Source: CAZWVR01 sp964637235 (GTDB taxonomy: Bacteria > Bacteroidota > Bacteroidia > Bacteroidales > S143-33). From it: a stretch of DNA of 7,957 bases. Under the pieces are notes generated by a model. It was not told the DNA's origin, did not search any database, and was given only the letters and a program-made list of their open reading frames with translations. Shown one piece after another: positions 6,609 to 7,957 of this stretch. The stretch lies in NCBI GenBank assembly GCA_964637235.1, contig CAZWVR010000099.1, positions 1-7,957 on the forward strand, in the 5' to 3' direction. Each line of letters begins with the position of its first letter. Positions within the stretch are counted from its first letter, which is position 1. The position numbers and the translations under genes are program-made.

Positions 6609-7373
6609 ATGCATATTTTATTGCTAAGCGACTCAATTTCTGACCCTCTGTATAAAAGTGCAATTACAGGTAAACTAAGGTCTGTGCTCCCTAAGGCAAA
6701 TATAGACGTTATTCCTGTAAAGCCATTTGATAAAATTTATAGTGCATTTATTCTGAAACATACTTATAATATGTATCCAAAAGGAACTTTTTTTTTAGTT
6801 TTTGTGTATGCCTCCGAAGTAGATAAATTCCTGATTATCAAAAAGAACTCTTACTTTTTTTTACTTCCGGATATTGGTCTTATAACACTTATTTTTCCAT
6901 ATAAAGATTTTGACAAATCTCGTTGTTTGACTTTAAATCTCACTTCATTTAATGAATTGGCTATTATATCATATCTGACAGAAATATATCAAAATATAGA
7001 TAAATTCCCCATCTGCTCCAAATTTAAAGAAACTTATATTCCTTTGCCAATTATTAAACCGAATTCTTTAATTGGTAAAATTATTTATTATGATACTTAT
7101 GGAAATGGAATAACAAATTTGGAATATTCTGTTCTTCAAAATTTTATAAAAAGGCATTTGGAAATAGATATATTTTTTGAAAAATTTCAGTTAAAATTTA
7201 TTAAACATTATTCCGAAGTAGAAAAAGGTGAACATTTCGCATTGATAAATAAATGGGGATATCTGGAAATAGGTATAAAAAATGCTTCTCTTCGGGAATA
7301 TTATCCTGAAAGTCAGTATATTCGTATTATACCTAAGACGAGTTTACAGAAAATTCCTTTCTCAATTATATAG
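6609..7373 (+). CDS. Divergent DUF62 / SAM hydroxide adenosyltransferase-like protein, probably inactive
   Basis: A 254-aa protein of the SAM hydrolase/fluorinase fold (PF01887). The C-terminal domain is the clearest part: IGKIIYYDTYGNGITNLE (155-172), then YSEVEKGEHFALINKWGYLE (201-220) and IGIKNASL, matching the GKVIYxDxxGNxxTN and GYLEIAxNxG pattern of the family. In the N-terminal domain, YPKGTFFLVFVYASEV (56-71) stands where fP.GTVHvvVVDPGVG is usual, and LLPDIGLITL (85-94) where pDNGLl is usual. The TTDFG start, the DPGVGT..R acidic/arginine motif and the FHGRD histidine motif are all missing, so the Asp-Arg-His water-activating triad is absent. Bacteroidota carry a degenerate branch of this family, often near phoH as here, and this may be one of the most eroded. 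The start at 6609 is preferred because earlier in-frame codons would run back into phoH and add residues unlike the family. No signal peptide; cytosolic. Its 3' end overlaps the permease gene by 12 nt. Confidence 0.8.
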   Translation: MHILLLSDSISDPLYKSAITGKLRSVLPKANIDVIPVKPFDKIYSAFILKHTYNMYPKGTFFLVFVYASEVDKFLIIKKNSYFFLLPDIGLITLIFPYKDFDKSRCLTLNLTSFNELAIISYLTEIYQNIDKFPICSKFKETYIPLPIIKPNSLIGKIIYYDTYGNGITNLEYSVLQNFIKRHLEIDIFFEKFQLKFIKHYSEVEKGEHFALINKWGYLEIGIKNASLREYYPESQYIRIIPKTSLQKIPFSII

Positions 7374-7957
7374 GCTAAGTAAGATATATCCAAAATATAG
7401 AGTGAGTAAAAAATACGGTATTGAAATTTTATGAAATCTCCAAAGTAGTTTTTTTCTATCTGCCAGACGCAGAGCAATAAAATTCGCCAAGGAGCCGATG
7501 ATAAGCCCGTTGCCACCTATATTAACTCCGTAAGTAATAGCTAAGAATTTATGAGAAAAATTTGTAATAAAAATGCTCGCTGGTACATTGCTTATTACCT
7601 GAGAAAGTAAAGCAGAAGTAAACAAGCATTTTGAAATTGAGTTGTTTATATTTAACTGCTGAAATTTTTCCCAGATAACCGGAATATTAGAAATTGCATT
7701 AAAATCAATGAAAAATATCAAAAAAAGCAATAGTAATAACCAATCTACTTTTATGAGCACTTTTTTTAAATAAAAAATGCCATAGAAAAGTATAACTATT
7801 GCGGATAAATATAGTATCGAGCCGTATTCCAAAGCAAAAAATAAGATAATGAGCATTATAAGCGATAAAAATAATAGTTTTATTTGCTCTTTTGTTAATG
7901 TCTTCTGAGCAGTGTTTATGATACAAATTTTTTTAGATGAAAAGGAAAAGTAAATAA
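7362..7957 (-). CDS. C-terminal half of an ArsB/NhaD/SLC13-type membrane permease (5' end beyond the window)
   Basis: The frame stays open from the stop (TGA, 7364-7362) to the right edge, giving at least 197 C-terminal residues. The ATG at 7856 lies within the frame and 33 further codons precede it in the window, so it is not the start. The visible part has about five or six hydrophobic helices. Two hallmarks of the ion-transporter (CitMHS/ArsB/NhaD) superfamily are present: SQVISNVPAS, then NIGGNGLIIGSLANFIA about 15 residues later. These form the second of two inverted re-entrant loops that bind the substrate and ions. A charged stretch before the first helix (KTLTKEQIK) could be the cytoplasmic loop between repeats. 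It sits in the inner membrane and probably transports an anion or exchanges Na+ for H+, but the substrate cannot be read from this half. It converges on the DUF62 gene with a 12-nt overlap. Confidence 0.85.
   Translation of the reverse strand, partial: IYFSFSSKKICIINTAQKTLTKEQIKLLFLSLIMLIILFFALEYGSILYLSAIVILFYGIFYLKKVLIKVDWLLLLLFLIFFIDFNAISNIPVIWEKFQQLNINNSISKCLFTSALLSQVISNVPASIFITNFSHKFLAITYGVNIGGNGLIIGSLANFIALRLADRKKLLWRFHKISIPYFLLTLYFGYILLSLYN

Noticed and set aside
7705..7926. 73-codon minus-strand reading frame overlapping the permease
   Set aside because: It is a shadow frame over a permease frame that carries clear family motifs and stays open to the window edge.
1..7957. CRISPR arrays, tRNA or rRNA genes, insertion sequences and a novel defence system
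   Set aside because: No spaced direct repeats, cloverleaf-like segments, transposase motifs or terminal inverted repeats were noticed on reading, and all large frames belong to recognisable families.

Overview
The window looks like chromosomal DNA from a low-GC member of the Bacteroidota. The coding DNA is strongly A/T-biased. Start codons are preceded by A-rich stretches rather than Shine-Dalgarno sequences. The phoH promoter fits the Bacteroidota consensus (TTTG, 21-nt spacer, TAnnTTTG). Two gene types are typical of that phylum: a NagZ/beta-lactamase-fold fusion, and a PhoH gene facing a SAM-hydrolase-like (DUF62) gene. Genus cannot be told from this stretch.

Layout. Positions 1-57 are the last codons of an unidentified plus-strand gene, closed by a clear intrinsic terminator (65-96). 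After a 237-nt intergenic region, 295-3261 (+) encodes a large exported enzyme. It has a NagZ-type GH3 hexosaminidase with both GH3 domains, followed by a serine beta-lactamase/amidase-fold domain. Converging on it with a 12-nt gap is a three-gene minus-strand operon, read phoH-like ATPase (6553-5600), exported SUMF1/FGE-fold protein lacking the FGE cysteines (5625-4807), exported CapA-type metallophosphatase-fold protein (4803-3274). The first two genes overlap by 26 nt and the last two are 3 nt apart. Facing away from phoH across a 55-nt gap is a divergent DUF62 protein (6609-7373, +). Its end overlaps by 12 nt the 3' end of a truncated minus-strand ArsB/NhaD/SLC13-type permease, which runs off the right edge.

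Functionally, the first full gene points to breakdown or recycling of peptidoglycan fragments outside the cytoplasm: the GH3 part would remove GlcNAc and the beta-lactamase-fold part may cut the peptide from MurNAc. The phoH operon joins a cytosolic RNA-associated ATPase to two exported proteins of unknown role. The DUF62 and permease genes look like independent housekeeping units. I found no mobile element, CRISPR array, tRNA or rRNA and no clear defence system. The most unusual items are the eroded DUF62 active site, the cysteine-less SUMF1 protein coupled to phoH, the interleaved divergent promoters at 6554-6608, and the compositional shift at the left edge.
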